Translations under genes and position numbers: made by a program
Notes under the pieces: generated by a model
Databases searched by the model: none
Told to the model about the DNA's origin: nothing
What the model saw: the letters and a program-made list of their open reading frames with translations, nothing else
Part shown: positions 1 through 6,132 of the stretch, one piece after another
Numbering within the stretch: position 1 is the first letter of the stretch
Layout: the number at the start of each line of letters is the position of its first letter
Assembly (NCBI GenBank): GCA_902796535.1
Contig: CADBPL010000233.1
Coordinates: 1 to 9,162, forward strand
Reading direction: 5' to 3'
Origin: Oscillospiraceae bacterium
GTDB lineage: Bacteria; Bacillota; Clostridia; Oscillospirales; Acutalibacteraceae
DNA length: 9,162 nt

Positions 1-1
1 C

Positions 2-1021
2 CGGCTTTCCGTTATTATTCCGGTTTACAACGCGGCGGCGTTTCTGCCCGCCTGCTTTGACTGCCTGCGCGGGCAAACCGTTTTTGACCGGACGGAGTGG
101 CTTTTGGTGGACGACGGCTCAACCGACGGCAGCGCGCAGCTGTGCGATGATTTTGCCGCCCGGCACGATAACGTCACGGCGCTTCACCAGCCAAACGGCG
201 GGGTCAGCGCGGCGCGCAACCTGGGGCTTGCCCGGGCGGGCGGCGCCTACGTTGGCTTTATGGATGCGGATGATTTTGTTGACAGCGATTATTACGAAAG
301 CCTTTTAACGGCCGCCGAGCAGACAGACAGCGACTTTGCCTTTGGCGGCATGACCTTTGACCGCGCGGAGGGGCAGCGGCCGCAGCCGCTGTTTTTGCCG
401 GCCGGAACGATTTTGGAAAACGAAGAGATCACGAGGCAGTTCGCCCGAAAAATGCTGACGAACGGCCTGCAGAACAGCGTTTGCTGCAAGGTCATTCGCC
501 GCGCGATCGTTGCAGAGCACGGCCTGCAGTTCCCGCAGGGGATCCGCATTGCCGAGGATAAAATATTTGTGCTGCGGCTGCTGCCGTTTTGCCGCCGCAT
601 CGTGTCGGTTGACGCCGTCGGTTATTATTACCGCGATGTGGCCACCAGCGCCATGCACTCCGCCCAAAAAATGGAAGCCATGCTCGCGGCCGATGAAACC
701 GAAGCCCGGCTGTTCTGCGCCCTCGGGCTCGACGGAGAGACCGTGCGCGAGCAAAAGGCCGTTTACCTGTTTGACGAATTCGCCGACTATTTGCAGCGGG
801 CGCTTCACGTTTCGCGCCGGTGCGCGAAGGAGGCGATCGAAACCGGGTTTGCCAACGGCGAGCTGATGGCAAAAATCGACCGCGGTCTGCCCTTTGTGCG
901 GGCCAACAGCGGCAGGATCCACGCGCTGCTTGCCGCCGCGCTGCAAAAGCGCAGCGTGCTGCAGACCCTGGCGGTGCTGACGCTGCAAAAGCGCATCAAC
1001 GGCCGGGGGCGGCCCGCGTGA
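2..1021 (+). CDS. Family 2 glycosyltransferase (GT-A fold), 5' partial
   Basis: This is probably a cytoplasmic enzyme that moves a sugar from a nucleotide-sugar to a growing surface glycan. The frame is open from base 2 and gives 339 residues in the window. It opens with the family's first strand, LSVIIPVYNAAAF (residues 2-14). VDDGSTDGS follows at about residues 36-44, then NGGVSAARNLG and the metal-binding DADD motif at about residues 88-91. These are the standard nucleotide-binding and Asp-rich motifs of GT2 enzymes that add single sugars to capsule or exopolysaccharide repeat units. Family members usually begin two to four residues before this strand, so only a few codons should be missing; the TTG at 104 lies inside the catalytic domain and is not the start. 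There are no membrane helices. The stop codon lies inside the start of the repeat element at 1016. The sugar donor and acceptor cannot be read from the sequence. Confidence 0.93.
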   Translation, partial: RLSVIIPVYNAAAFLPACFDCLRGQTVFDRTEWLLVDDGSTDGSAQLCDDFAARHDNVTALHQPNGGVSAARNLGLARAGGAYVGFMDADDFVDSDYYESLLTAAEQTDSDFAFGGMTFDRAEGQRPQPLFLPAGTILENEEITRQFARKMLTNGLQNSVCCKVIRRAIVAEHGLQFPQGIRIAEDKIFVLRLLPFCRRIVSVDAVGYYYRDVATSAMHSAQKMEAMLAADETEARLFCALGLDGETVREQKAVYLFDEFADYLQRALHVSRRCAKEAIETGFANGELMAKIDRGLPFVRANSGRIHALLAAALQKRSVLQTLAVLTLQKRINGRGRPA

Positions 1022-1093
1022 AAAACCAGAAAGGAGGCGCGGTTCGGGCGCAAACGCGAAAAGCTGTTTGCCGATTCCGAATCGCAGGCGATC
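1016..1093 (+). repeat. Intergenic repeat element, copy A
   Basis: The 72-nt gap between the glycosyltransferase stop and the next ATG matches the gap at 3438-3525. The first 44 nt (1016-1059) match 3438-3481 at 38 of 44 positions by hand alignment, including an unbroken CAGAAAGGAGG. The last 17 nt (CCGAATCGCA then GGCGATC, 1077-1093) match 3507-3525 with two single-base indels. The middle parts differ. The element contains AGGAGG about 57 nt before the ATG at 1094, too far to act as a normal ribosome binding site for it. It can be read as a short frame from GTG 1018 to a stop at 1111-1113 (31 residues beginning VKNQKGGAV), overlapping the next gene. Its function is unknown. Confidence 0.7.
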
Positions 1094-2257
1094 ATGCGTT
1101 TTCTTCTCTATGATCATTCCGGCTGTTATAACCGCGGCTGCGAGGCGATCGTGCGATCCACCGCCGCCATTCTGCGCCGCAGCTTTCCCGATTGCGAGAT
1201 CGGGCTTTGCTCTTATGTTGCCGAGGCGGACGAGGTTCTGCGCGACATTCCGAAGCTGACGGTTTACGCCATGAAGCTCACCGCGCCCGCCGGCGTGAAG
1301 CGCTACATCAACGCGTTTTACTATAAAGCGCTGCACAGCGAAGCCTATTATTATAAAACCGCTCTGGCGGATACGGTTCGTTTCGCCAGAGATTACGACG
1401 TTTGCCTGCTCATCGGCGGCGACACGTTTTGTTACGGCGATAACGCGCCCATCCGCGCGCTGACCGCGGAATTCCTCGCGCTGGGCAAAAAGGTTTTTGC
1501 CTGGGGCTGCTCCGTGGGCGAAAGCGACCTGACCGACGCAAAAATCAAAACCCTGCGCGCCATGGACGGCGTGTTCACCCGCGAGAGCCTGACCGAACAG
1601 GTGCTCAAAAACGCGGGCGTCAAAACCGTTGTGCGCCTGCCCGACCCGGCGTTTACGCTCGAAAAAGAAACGCTGCCGCTGCCCGCGGGCTGGGGCGAAA
1701 AAACGCTTGGGCTCAACTTCAGCCCGTTGGTGGAGGAGCTGAACCCGGGTCTGATCGACCTGGCCGCCGAAGCGGTGCGCCGGATCGAAACGGAAACCGA
1801 TTATGTGCCCGTTCTCATCCCCCACGTGACCAAACTGGAAAAGAACGACGATTACGAATATCTGAAAGAAATCAGACAAAAAGCGGGCTGCCGCAAAGCG
1901 GTGCTGCTGCCCGGCGACCTCACCGCCGCGCAGTATAAAGGCTATATCGCCCGCACCACGCTGTTCATGGGCGCGCGCACGCACGCCATCATCGGCGCCT
2001 ATTCCTCCTGCGTGCCGGCGTTCGCGCTGGGCTACAGCATCAAGGCGCGCGGCATTGCCGCCGACCTGTTCGGCAGCGAAACCTGCGTGCGCGACGTGAC
2101 CCAAATGACCGATGCGCAGGAGCTGACGGACTGCCTGAACGAGCTGTTTGCGCAGGAAAAAGCCATGCGCGCCCGCCTGCAGGCCGTCATGCCGTCGGTC
2201 GTCGCCGCCTCGGCCTCGGCCGGAGAAAAACTGAAAGAACTGTTGGAGAACGCATGA
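1094..2257 (+). CDS. Polysaccharide pyruvyl transferase family protein
   Basis: The 387-residue product belongs to the PS_pyruv_trans family (CsaB-like). Known members transfer pyruvate from phosphoenolpyruvate onto glycan sugars as ketals, adding negative charge to cell-wall or exopolysaccharides; other members are only loosely characterised. The N-terminus LLYDHSGCYNRGCEAIVRST (residues 4-23) is the usual first strand and loop. LLIGGDTFCYGD (105-116) holds the family's Gly-rich turn, with Asp where many members have a third Gly. WGCSVGES (137-144), FTRESLTEQVL (161-171) and RLPDPAFTL (181-189) follow. The C-terminal MGARTHAIIGAYSSCVPAFAL (292-312) contains the Arg and His expected near the PEP site. 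Length is typical, with no signal peptide or membrane helix. The start at 1094 fits the conserved N-terminus, but no ribosome binding site lies at a normal distance. It overlaps the next gene by 4 nt, suggesting translational coupling and a shared polysaccharide pathway. Confidence 0.88.
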   Translation: MRFLLYDHSGCYNRGCEAIVRSTAAILRRSFPDCEIGLCSYVAEADEVLRDIPKLTVYAMKLTAPAGVKRYINAFYYKALHSEAYYYKTALADTVRFARDYDVCLLIGGDTFCYGDNAPIRALTAEFLALGKKVFAWGCSVGESDLTDAKIKTLRAMDGVFTRESLTEQVLKNAGVKTVVRLPDPAFTLEKETLPLPAGWGEKTLGLNFSPLVEELNPGLIDLAAEAVRRIETETDYVPVLIPHVTKLEKNDDYEYLKEIRQKAGCRKAVLLPGDLTAAQYKGYIARTTLFMGARTHAIIGAYSSCVPAFALGYSIKARGIAADLFGSETCVRDVTQMTDAQELTDCLNELFAQEKAMRARLQAVMPSVVAASASAGEKLKELLENA

Positions 2258-3429
2258 AAAAGAAACTGCTTTTCATCCTGCCCGCTCTTTACAGCGGGGG
2301 CGCGGAGCGCAGCCTGATCACGCTGCTCACGCTGCTCACGCAGACCGACCGCTATGAGATCGACCTGCTGCTGTTCCGCCGGGAAGGGCTGTTTTTGCCC
2401 GCTGTTCCCGCGGGCGTAACAGTGCTTGACGGCGGCAAAAAATACGCCGCGTTTGACGGCGCGGTGAACGGCGCCGTTCAATACGGGCTGGCGCACGCCG
2501 CCCCGGGCTTTGTGCTCGACCGGTTCGCCTACGCCAAAGCGCTGAAAAACGGCGATCGCAAAACCATTTGGCGCTGCCTGAAAAAAGCGCTGCCGAAAAT
2601 CGATAAGGAATACGACGCCGCCATCGGTTATTTAGAGGGCAATGCGCTGTATTACTGCGCCGAATGCGTCAACGCAAAGCGCAGGATCGGCTACGTTCAT
2701 AACGATTACAACAAGCTCGGCCTGTCGGCGGAATTTGACCGCCCGTTTGTGGCGAAGCTGGATCATTTTGTCACCGTTTCGCCCGAATGCGCCGACGTTC
2801 TGGCGCAGCAATTCCCCGAAGCCGCCGCCAAGATCCGCGTGATCGAAAACATCACCTCGCCCGCGGTTTTGCAAATGCAGGCGAACGAAACGCCGGAGGA
2901 ATTTGAAAAAGCGTTCGGCAAAAAGCTGCTCACCGTCGGGCGGCTGAACCCGCAAAAGGGCTACGAGCTGGCGCTGGCCGCCGCCGAAAAACTAAAGCGG
3001 GACGGCGCGGCATATACATGGTTTTGTATCGGAACGGGCGAACTGAAGGAAGCGCTCGAACGCGAAATCGCCCAAAAAAATCTGACCGACCGTTTTATTC
3101 TTTTGGGTGAGCGCACCAACCCCTACCCCTACATCGCGCACTGCGACGTTTACGTGCAGCCCTCGCGGTATGAGGGCAAATCCATTGCGCTCGACGAAAC
3201 GAAATGCTTTGCCAGACCCATCGTCGCCACAAGGTTTTCGACCGTTTTCGATCAGCTGACCGACGGCAAAACCGCGCTGCTTGCCGAAATGGACGGCGCG
3301 GACATCGCCGCAAAGATCGAAGCGCTTTTGGCAAACGAAGCGCTCGGCAAAACGCTGAGCGAAAACCTGAAAAACGAAAAGGTCGGCAACGAAGAAGAGC
3401 TGCAAAAATTTATCGCACTGATCGAGTAA
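2254..3429 (+). CDS. Family 4 glycosyltransferase (GT-B fold)
   Basis: The 391-residue product is probably a retaining, nucleotide-sugar-dependent glycosyltransferase acting at the cytoplasmic face of the membrane. The N-terminal Rossmann domain starts with LLFILPALYSGGAERSLITL (residues 5-24), the usual Gly-rich acceptor-side loop. GYVHNDYNKLG (146-156) and DHFVTVSPECADVL (170-183) follow. The donor domain opens with LLTVGRLNPQKGYELAL (225-241), with the Lys that contacts the donor phosphate in this family. YVQPSRYEGKSIALDETKC (300-318) is the EX7E region, here with EGKS in place of the common EGFG/EGFP. The ATG overlaps the previous stop (ATGA), and GGAG lies 5 nt upstream. Length is normal. 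Next to the pyruvyl transferase and the GT2 gene, it most likely adds another sugar to the same glycan. Donor and linkage are not determinable. Confidence 0.92.
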   Translation: MKKKLLFILPALYSGGAERSLITLLTLLTQTDRYEIDLLLFRREGLFLPAVPAGVTVLDGGKKYAAFDGAVNGAVQYGLAHAAPGFVLDRFAYAKALKNGDRKTIWRCLKKALPKIDKEYDAAIGYLEGNALYYCAECVNAKRRIGYVHNDYNKLGLSAEFDRPFVAKLDHFVTVSPECADVLAQQFPEAAAKIRVIENITSPAVLQMQANETPEEFEKAFGKKLLTVGRLNPQKGYELALAAAEKLKRDGAAYTWFCIGTGELKEALEREIAQKNLTDRFILLGERTNPYPYIAHCDVYVQPSRYEGKSIALDETKCFARPIVATRFSTVFDQLTDGKTALLAEMDGADIAAKIEALLANEALGKTLSENLKNEKVGNEEELQKFIALIE

Positions 3430-3437
3430 AAAAAGCA

Positions 3438-3525
3438 GCGTGAAAAATCAGAAAGGAGGAGCGGTTCCGGCCGGAACGCGAGGGCCTGCCTCTCGTTTTT
3501 GTGAAGCCGGAATCGCATGGCGATC
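3438..3525 (+). repeat. Intergenic repeat element, copy B
   Basis: This is the longer copy of the element at 1016-1093, filling most of the gap between the GT4 stop and the oxidoreductase start. The shared 5' block is 3438-3481 and the shared 3' block is 3507-3525, ending in GGCGATC 3 nt before the ATG at 3529. AGGAGG at 3454-3459 is about 70 nt upstream of that ATG. The copy has a perfect 14-bp palindrome, GTTCCGGCCGGAAC (3464-3477), and a 6-bp hairpin followed by five T (3479-3500). It reads as a 30-residue frame from GTG 3440 to TGA 3530-3532, starting with the same nine residues as copy A (VKNQKGGAV). Its stop overlaps the downstream ATG as ATGA. Whether it is a structured RNA, a leader peptide or a mobile repeat is not decided by the sequence. 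Confidence 0.7.
3479..3500 (+). terminator. Hairpin plus T-run, possible weak terminator or attenuator
   Basis: CGAGGG (3479-3484) pairs with CTCTCG (3490-3495), including one G-T pair, around a 5-nt loop. Five T (3496-3500) follow directly. This is the layout of an intrinsic terminator, but the stem is short. It lies inside repeat copy B and ends 28 nt before the oxidoreductase start, so it could lower read-through from the glycosyltransferase genes. Copy A has no equivalent hairpin with a T-run. Confidence 0.35.
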
Positions 3526-3528
3526 CGC

Positions 3529-4512
3529 ATGAAATACGCCGTGATCGGTACCAGTTGGATCAGCGAAGAATTCATTCAGGGCGCGCAGCTCGTGGAGGGC
3601 ATGGAGCTGCTGGGCGTTTATTCCCGCAGCTATTCCAAGGGCAAGGCGCTGGCCGAAAAATACGGCGCGCCGCGCGTGTTCGTCGACCTGCACGACCTGG
3701 CGCGCAACGCCGACGTGGAGGCCGTTTACATCGCCAGCCCCAATTCCCTGCATTATGAGCAGAGCCGTCAGATGCTTTTGGCGGGCAAGCACGTGCTGTG
3801 CGAAAAGCCCATCACGGTCTACCCCGCGCAGCTTGAGCAATTGCAGGCGCTTGCCGGGGAGCAGGGGCGCGTTTACATGGAGGCGATCATGTACCTGCAC
3901 CACCCCGTGCGGCCGCAGCTCAAATCCGCCCTGCGCGCGCTGGGCAATATCACCTCGGCGCAGTTCGATTTTTCACAGCTTTCCTCCAAATATCCGGCCT
4001 ACCGCCGCGGGGAAAACCCCAACATTTTCAACCCGGCCTTCGGCACGGGCTGCCTGATGGATCTGGGCATTTACTGCATTTATCCGGCGGTCGATCTGTT
4101 CGGCCTGCCCAAAAAAATCAGCAGCCGCGCGGGCTTTCTGGAAAGCGGCGCGGACGGCTACGGCTGCTGCCTGTTTGAATATGATCACATGATGCTGACC
4201 ATGACGTGGTCAAAGCTGGCGCAGGGCGTGTGCGGCTCCCAGATCCTGGGCGACGGCGGCACGGTGCGCATCGGCTCCATTTCGCAGCTCAACGACATCA
4301 CCTTTTGCAAAAAGGGCGCCGAGCCGATCCGCGTGGTGAAGGATATGGAAAAGCATGTCATCATGTCGCATGAGGCCGCGGCGTTTTTGCAGTTTATCGA
4401 ACACCCGCGGGAAAACGCCGAACGCTATGAAGAGGCGGGGCGCATGGCGCTGACCGTGAGCCGCGTGATGGAACAGATCCGCAAACAGAGCGGCATTGAA
4501 TTCAGCTGCTGA
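3529..4512 (+). CDS. Gfo/Idh/MocA family NAD(P)-dependent oxidoreductase
   Basis: The 327-residue product is a cytoplasmic dehydrogenase of the family that oxidises or reduces sugars, inositols and related polyols with NAD(P). The N-terminal Rossmann strand is MKYAVIGTSWISEEF; its Gly motif is degenerate (GTSWIS rather than GxGxxG or GxGxxA). VYIASPNSLHYEQ (residues 66-78) and HVLCEKPIT (88-96) follow, with the catalytic-lysine EKP motif at 92-94. The C-terminal domain holds TGCLMDLGIYCIYPAVDLFG (173-192), matching the family's substrate-site Asp and Tyr region. I chose ATG 3529 over the in-frame ATG 3517 because homologues start at this strand and repeat copy B ends there; neither has a good ribosome binding site nearby. 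The locus suggests a role in making or modifying a sugar precursor, but the substrate is not identifiable, and a dihydrodiol-dehydrogenase-like activity is also possible. Confidence 0.9.
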   Translation: MKYAVIGTSWISEEFIQGAQLVEGMELLGVYSRSYSKGKALAEKYGAPRVFVDLHDLARNADVEAVYIASPNSLHYEQSRQMLLAGKHVLCEKPITVYPAQLEQLQALAGEQGRVYMEAIMYLHHPVRPQLKSALRALGNITSAQFDFSQLSSKYPAYRRGENPNIFNPAFGTGCLMDLGIYCIYPAVDLFGLPKKISSRAGFLESGADGYGCCLFEYDHMMLTMTWSKLAQGVCGSQILGDGGTVRIGSISQLNDITFCKKGAEPIRVVKDMEKHVIMSHEAAAFLQFIEHPRENAERYEEAGRMALTVSRVMEQIRKQSGIEFSC

Positions 4513-4532
4513 GCGGCAAAAGGAAAACGGCT

Positions 4533-5114
4533 ATGAGGCTTTTTGAAATCGTTCTCATCGCGGTCAGCCTGGCCATGGACGCGTTCGCCGTGTCGATCTG
4601 CAAGGGGCTGAACATGACAAAATTCAGCCTGAAAAACGCGCTGATCATCGGGGTGTTTTTCGGCGGCTTTCAGGCGCTGATGCCGACCGTCGGCTGGCTG
4701 CTCGGCTCGGGCTTTGAACAATATATCACGCGGTTCGATCATTGGATCGCGTTCGGGCTGCTCGCCCTCATCGGGGCGAACATGATCCGCGAAGCGTTCG
4801 GCAAAGAGGAAGAAAGCGGCGAAAACGCCGACCGCCTCAAGGTCAAAGAGCTGTTCGCGCTGGCCGTTGCCACGAGCATCGACGCGCTGGCCGTGGGCAT
4901 TACGTTTGCGCTGCAGCCGCAGGTGAACATCGGCTGGACGGTGCTGCTCATCGGGCTGATCACCTTTTTGCTTTCCGCCGCCGGCGTGTTCATCGGCAAC
5001 CGCTTCGGCGCTAAGCGACACAGGCTCGCCAATTTTTGCGGCGGCGCTGTGCTGATTTTGATCGGGCTGAAAATTCTGCTTGAAGACCTCGGCGTTCTCA
5101 GGCTCAGCCGTTAG
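4533..5114 (+). CDS. mntP: MntP family manganese efflux pump
   Basis: The 193-residue product is a small membrane protein of the MntP (formerly YebN/DUF204) family, which exports Mn(II) across the cytoplasmic membrane. It shows the two-fold internal repeat of the family. The first half carries VSLAMDAFAVSICKGL (residues 11-26, acidic D16) and GVFFGGFQALMPTVGW (40-55). The second half carries AVATSIDALAVGI (111-123, D117) and LLSAAGVFIGNRFGAK (146-161). Six hydrophobic segments are visible at about 2-22, 34-58, 68-88, 106-126, 132-156 and 167-186. A charged loop at 90-105 separates the halves. Length is typical of the family. AAAAGGAAA (4518-4526) gives a ribosome binding site at normal distance. 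Only 20 nt separate it from the oxidoreductase, so there is no room for a yybP-ykoY manganese riboswitch; expression probably follows the upstream transcript or an internal promoter. Confidence 0.95.
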   Translation: MRLFEIVLIAVSLAMDAFAVSICKGLNMTKFSLKNALIIGVFFGGFQALMPTVGWLLGSGFEQYITRFDHWIAFGLLALIGANMIREAFGKEEESGENADRLKVKELFALAVATSIDALAVGITFALQPQVNIGWTVLLIGLITFLLSAAGVFIGNRFGAKRHRLANFCGGAVLILIGLKILLEDLGVLRLSR

Positions 5115-5157
5115 GCGCCGCTCCGCCGCGCCTGAAAGGAAAAGGAGAAAAGAAAAA

Positions 5158-5162
5158 AGGAG
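5158..5162 (+). promoter_or_regulatory. Ribosome binding site fixing the start of the GtrB-like gene
   Basis: AGGAG lies 10 nt before ATG 5173 in a purine-rich leader (5134-5170). It supports the start at 5173 instead of the upstream in-frame ATG at 5080, which lies inside mntP and would add a 31-residue Arg/Lys-rich leader unlike any glycosyltransferase. Confidence 0.8.
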
Positions 5163-5172
5163 TAAAAGAAAC

Positions 5173-6132
5173 ATGAAACTGTCATTGATCGTGCCGTGTT
5201 ACAACGAAGAAAAAAACGTGCGCCCGTTTTACGACGCCGTGGTCAGTGCGTTCCAAAACGAAGGCTATGATTACGAGCTGGTTTTTGTGAACGACGGCAG
5301 CCGCGACAACACGCTCGGCGAACTGAAAAAGCTTTACAGCGAGGTGGAAACGCCCATTCGCGTGCTTTCGTTTTCGCGCAATTTCGGCAAGGAGGCCGCC
5401 ATGCGCGCCGGGCTGGAGCACGCCGCGGGCGAGCTGCTCTGCCTGATCGACGCCGATTTGCAGCAGCGCCCCGAGGTCGTGGTGCAAATGGTGCGCCAGC
5501 TTGACGAGTGCCCGGCGCTCGACTGCGTCGCCGCCTATCCGGCGCAGCGCAGCGAAGACAAAAAGCTGCTGTTTTTCAAAAAGCAGTTTTATCAGATGAT
5601 CAACGATCTTTCCGAGGTGGAATTCCGGCAGGACGCGAGCGATTTTCGCACCTTCCGCCGCCCTGTAGCGGAAGCGGTTTTGTCGCTGAACGAATACCAC
5701 CGCTTTTCCAAGGGGCTGCTTTCGTGGGTCGGCTTCAACACCGCGTATATGCCCTATGAGGTGCAGCCGCGCGCCGCGGGCGAAAGCAAGTGGTCGTTCA
5801 CCAAGCTGTTCCGCTATGCGGTCGACGGCATCGTTTCGTTTTCCACCGTGCCGCTCCGCCTGCCGATGCTGCTGGGCGTTTCGCTTTGCGCCGTCGCCCT
5901 GCTCATGCTGCTGGTGAACATCATCATTTTTGCCATGAGGCCGGACGCGTTTTCTTATGATTCGCTCGTTCTCTTTTTGATCGTGCTGCTGGCCGGGCTG
6001 CAGTTTTTGTGCATCGGCATTCTGGGCAAATATCTGGCGCAGACGTTTGAGCAAAGCAAGAACCGGCCGCATTACCTGCTCAAAGAGGTCATCGAACCCA
6101 AGAGCTGTCAGGAAAAGAAGGAAGAAGAATGA
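5173..6132 (+). CDS. DPM1/GtrB-like polyprenyl-phosphate glycosyltransferase
   Basis: The 319-residue product is a membrane-anchored GT2 enzyme of the dolichol-phosphate mannosyltransferase/GtrB type. These load a sugar from UDP- or GDP-sugar onto undecaprenyl phosphate at the inner membrane face, for later transfer outside the cell. The catalytic domain shows LSLIVPCYNEEKNV (residues 3-16), VNDGSRDNT (39-47), the subfamily signature SFSRNFGKEAAMRAGLEHA (66-84), DADLQQRPE (93-101), DFRTFRRP (157-164) and GESKWSFTKL (203-212). Two membrane helices follow at about 231-254 and 264-288, then a polar tail ending EKKEEE. This is the usual size and layout of GtrB/CsbB/YfdH proteins. It starts at ATG 5173 with a good ribosome binding site, and its stop overlaps the next ATG (ATGA). 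A GtrA-type flippase and a membrane GT-C transferase, its normal partners, are not in this window. The sugar is unknown. Confidence 0.93.
   Translation: MKLSLIVPCYNEEKNVRPFYDAVVSAFQNEGYDYELVFVNDGSRDNTLGELKKLYSEVETPIRVLSFSRNFGKEAAMRAGLEHAAGELLCLIDADLQQRPEVVVQMVRQLDECPALDCVAAYPAQRSEDKKLLFFKKQFYQMINDLSEVEFRQDASDFRTFRRPVAEAVLSLNEYHRFSKGLLSWVGFNTAYMPYEVQPRAAGESKWSFTKLFRYAVDGIVSFSTVPLRLPMLLGVSLCAVALLMLLVNIIIFAMRPDAFSYDSLVLFLIVLLAGLQFLCIGILGKYLAQTFEQSKNRPHYLLKEVIEPKSCQEKKEEE

Noticed and set aside
305..2104. A 599-codon open frame on the minus strand.
   Set aside because: It runs antisense across the GT2 and pyruvyl transferase genes, which carry clear family motifs. Its product is low-complexity (rich in Ala, Arg, Gly, His and Gln) with no domain, as expected of a shadow frame in GC-rich DNA.
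2319..2340. Tandem CACGCTGCT in the GT4 gene.
   Set aside because: Two and a half 9-bp units encode TLLTLL in a Leu-rich helix, keep the frame and look like ordinary coding repetition.
1..4512. The glycosyltransferase/pyruvyl transferase set as a novel system.
   Set aside because: These families are standard members of surface-polysaccharide loci; only the repeat elements between them are unusual.
4513..4532. Possible manganese riboswitch (yybP-ykoY type) before mntP.
   Set aside because: Only 20 nt separate mntP from the previous gene, far too short for that aptamer.
5114..5132. GGCGC/GCGCC hairpin after mntP.
   Set aside because: It has a 5-bp stem with a 9-nt loop and no T-run, which is expected by chance at this GC content.
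5080..5172. An upstream ATG that would lengthen the GtrB-like protein by 31 residues.
   Set aside because: It lies inside mntP, the added residues are Arg/Lys-rich and unlike the family, and ATG 5173 has a good ribosome binding site and the normal N-terminus.
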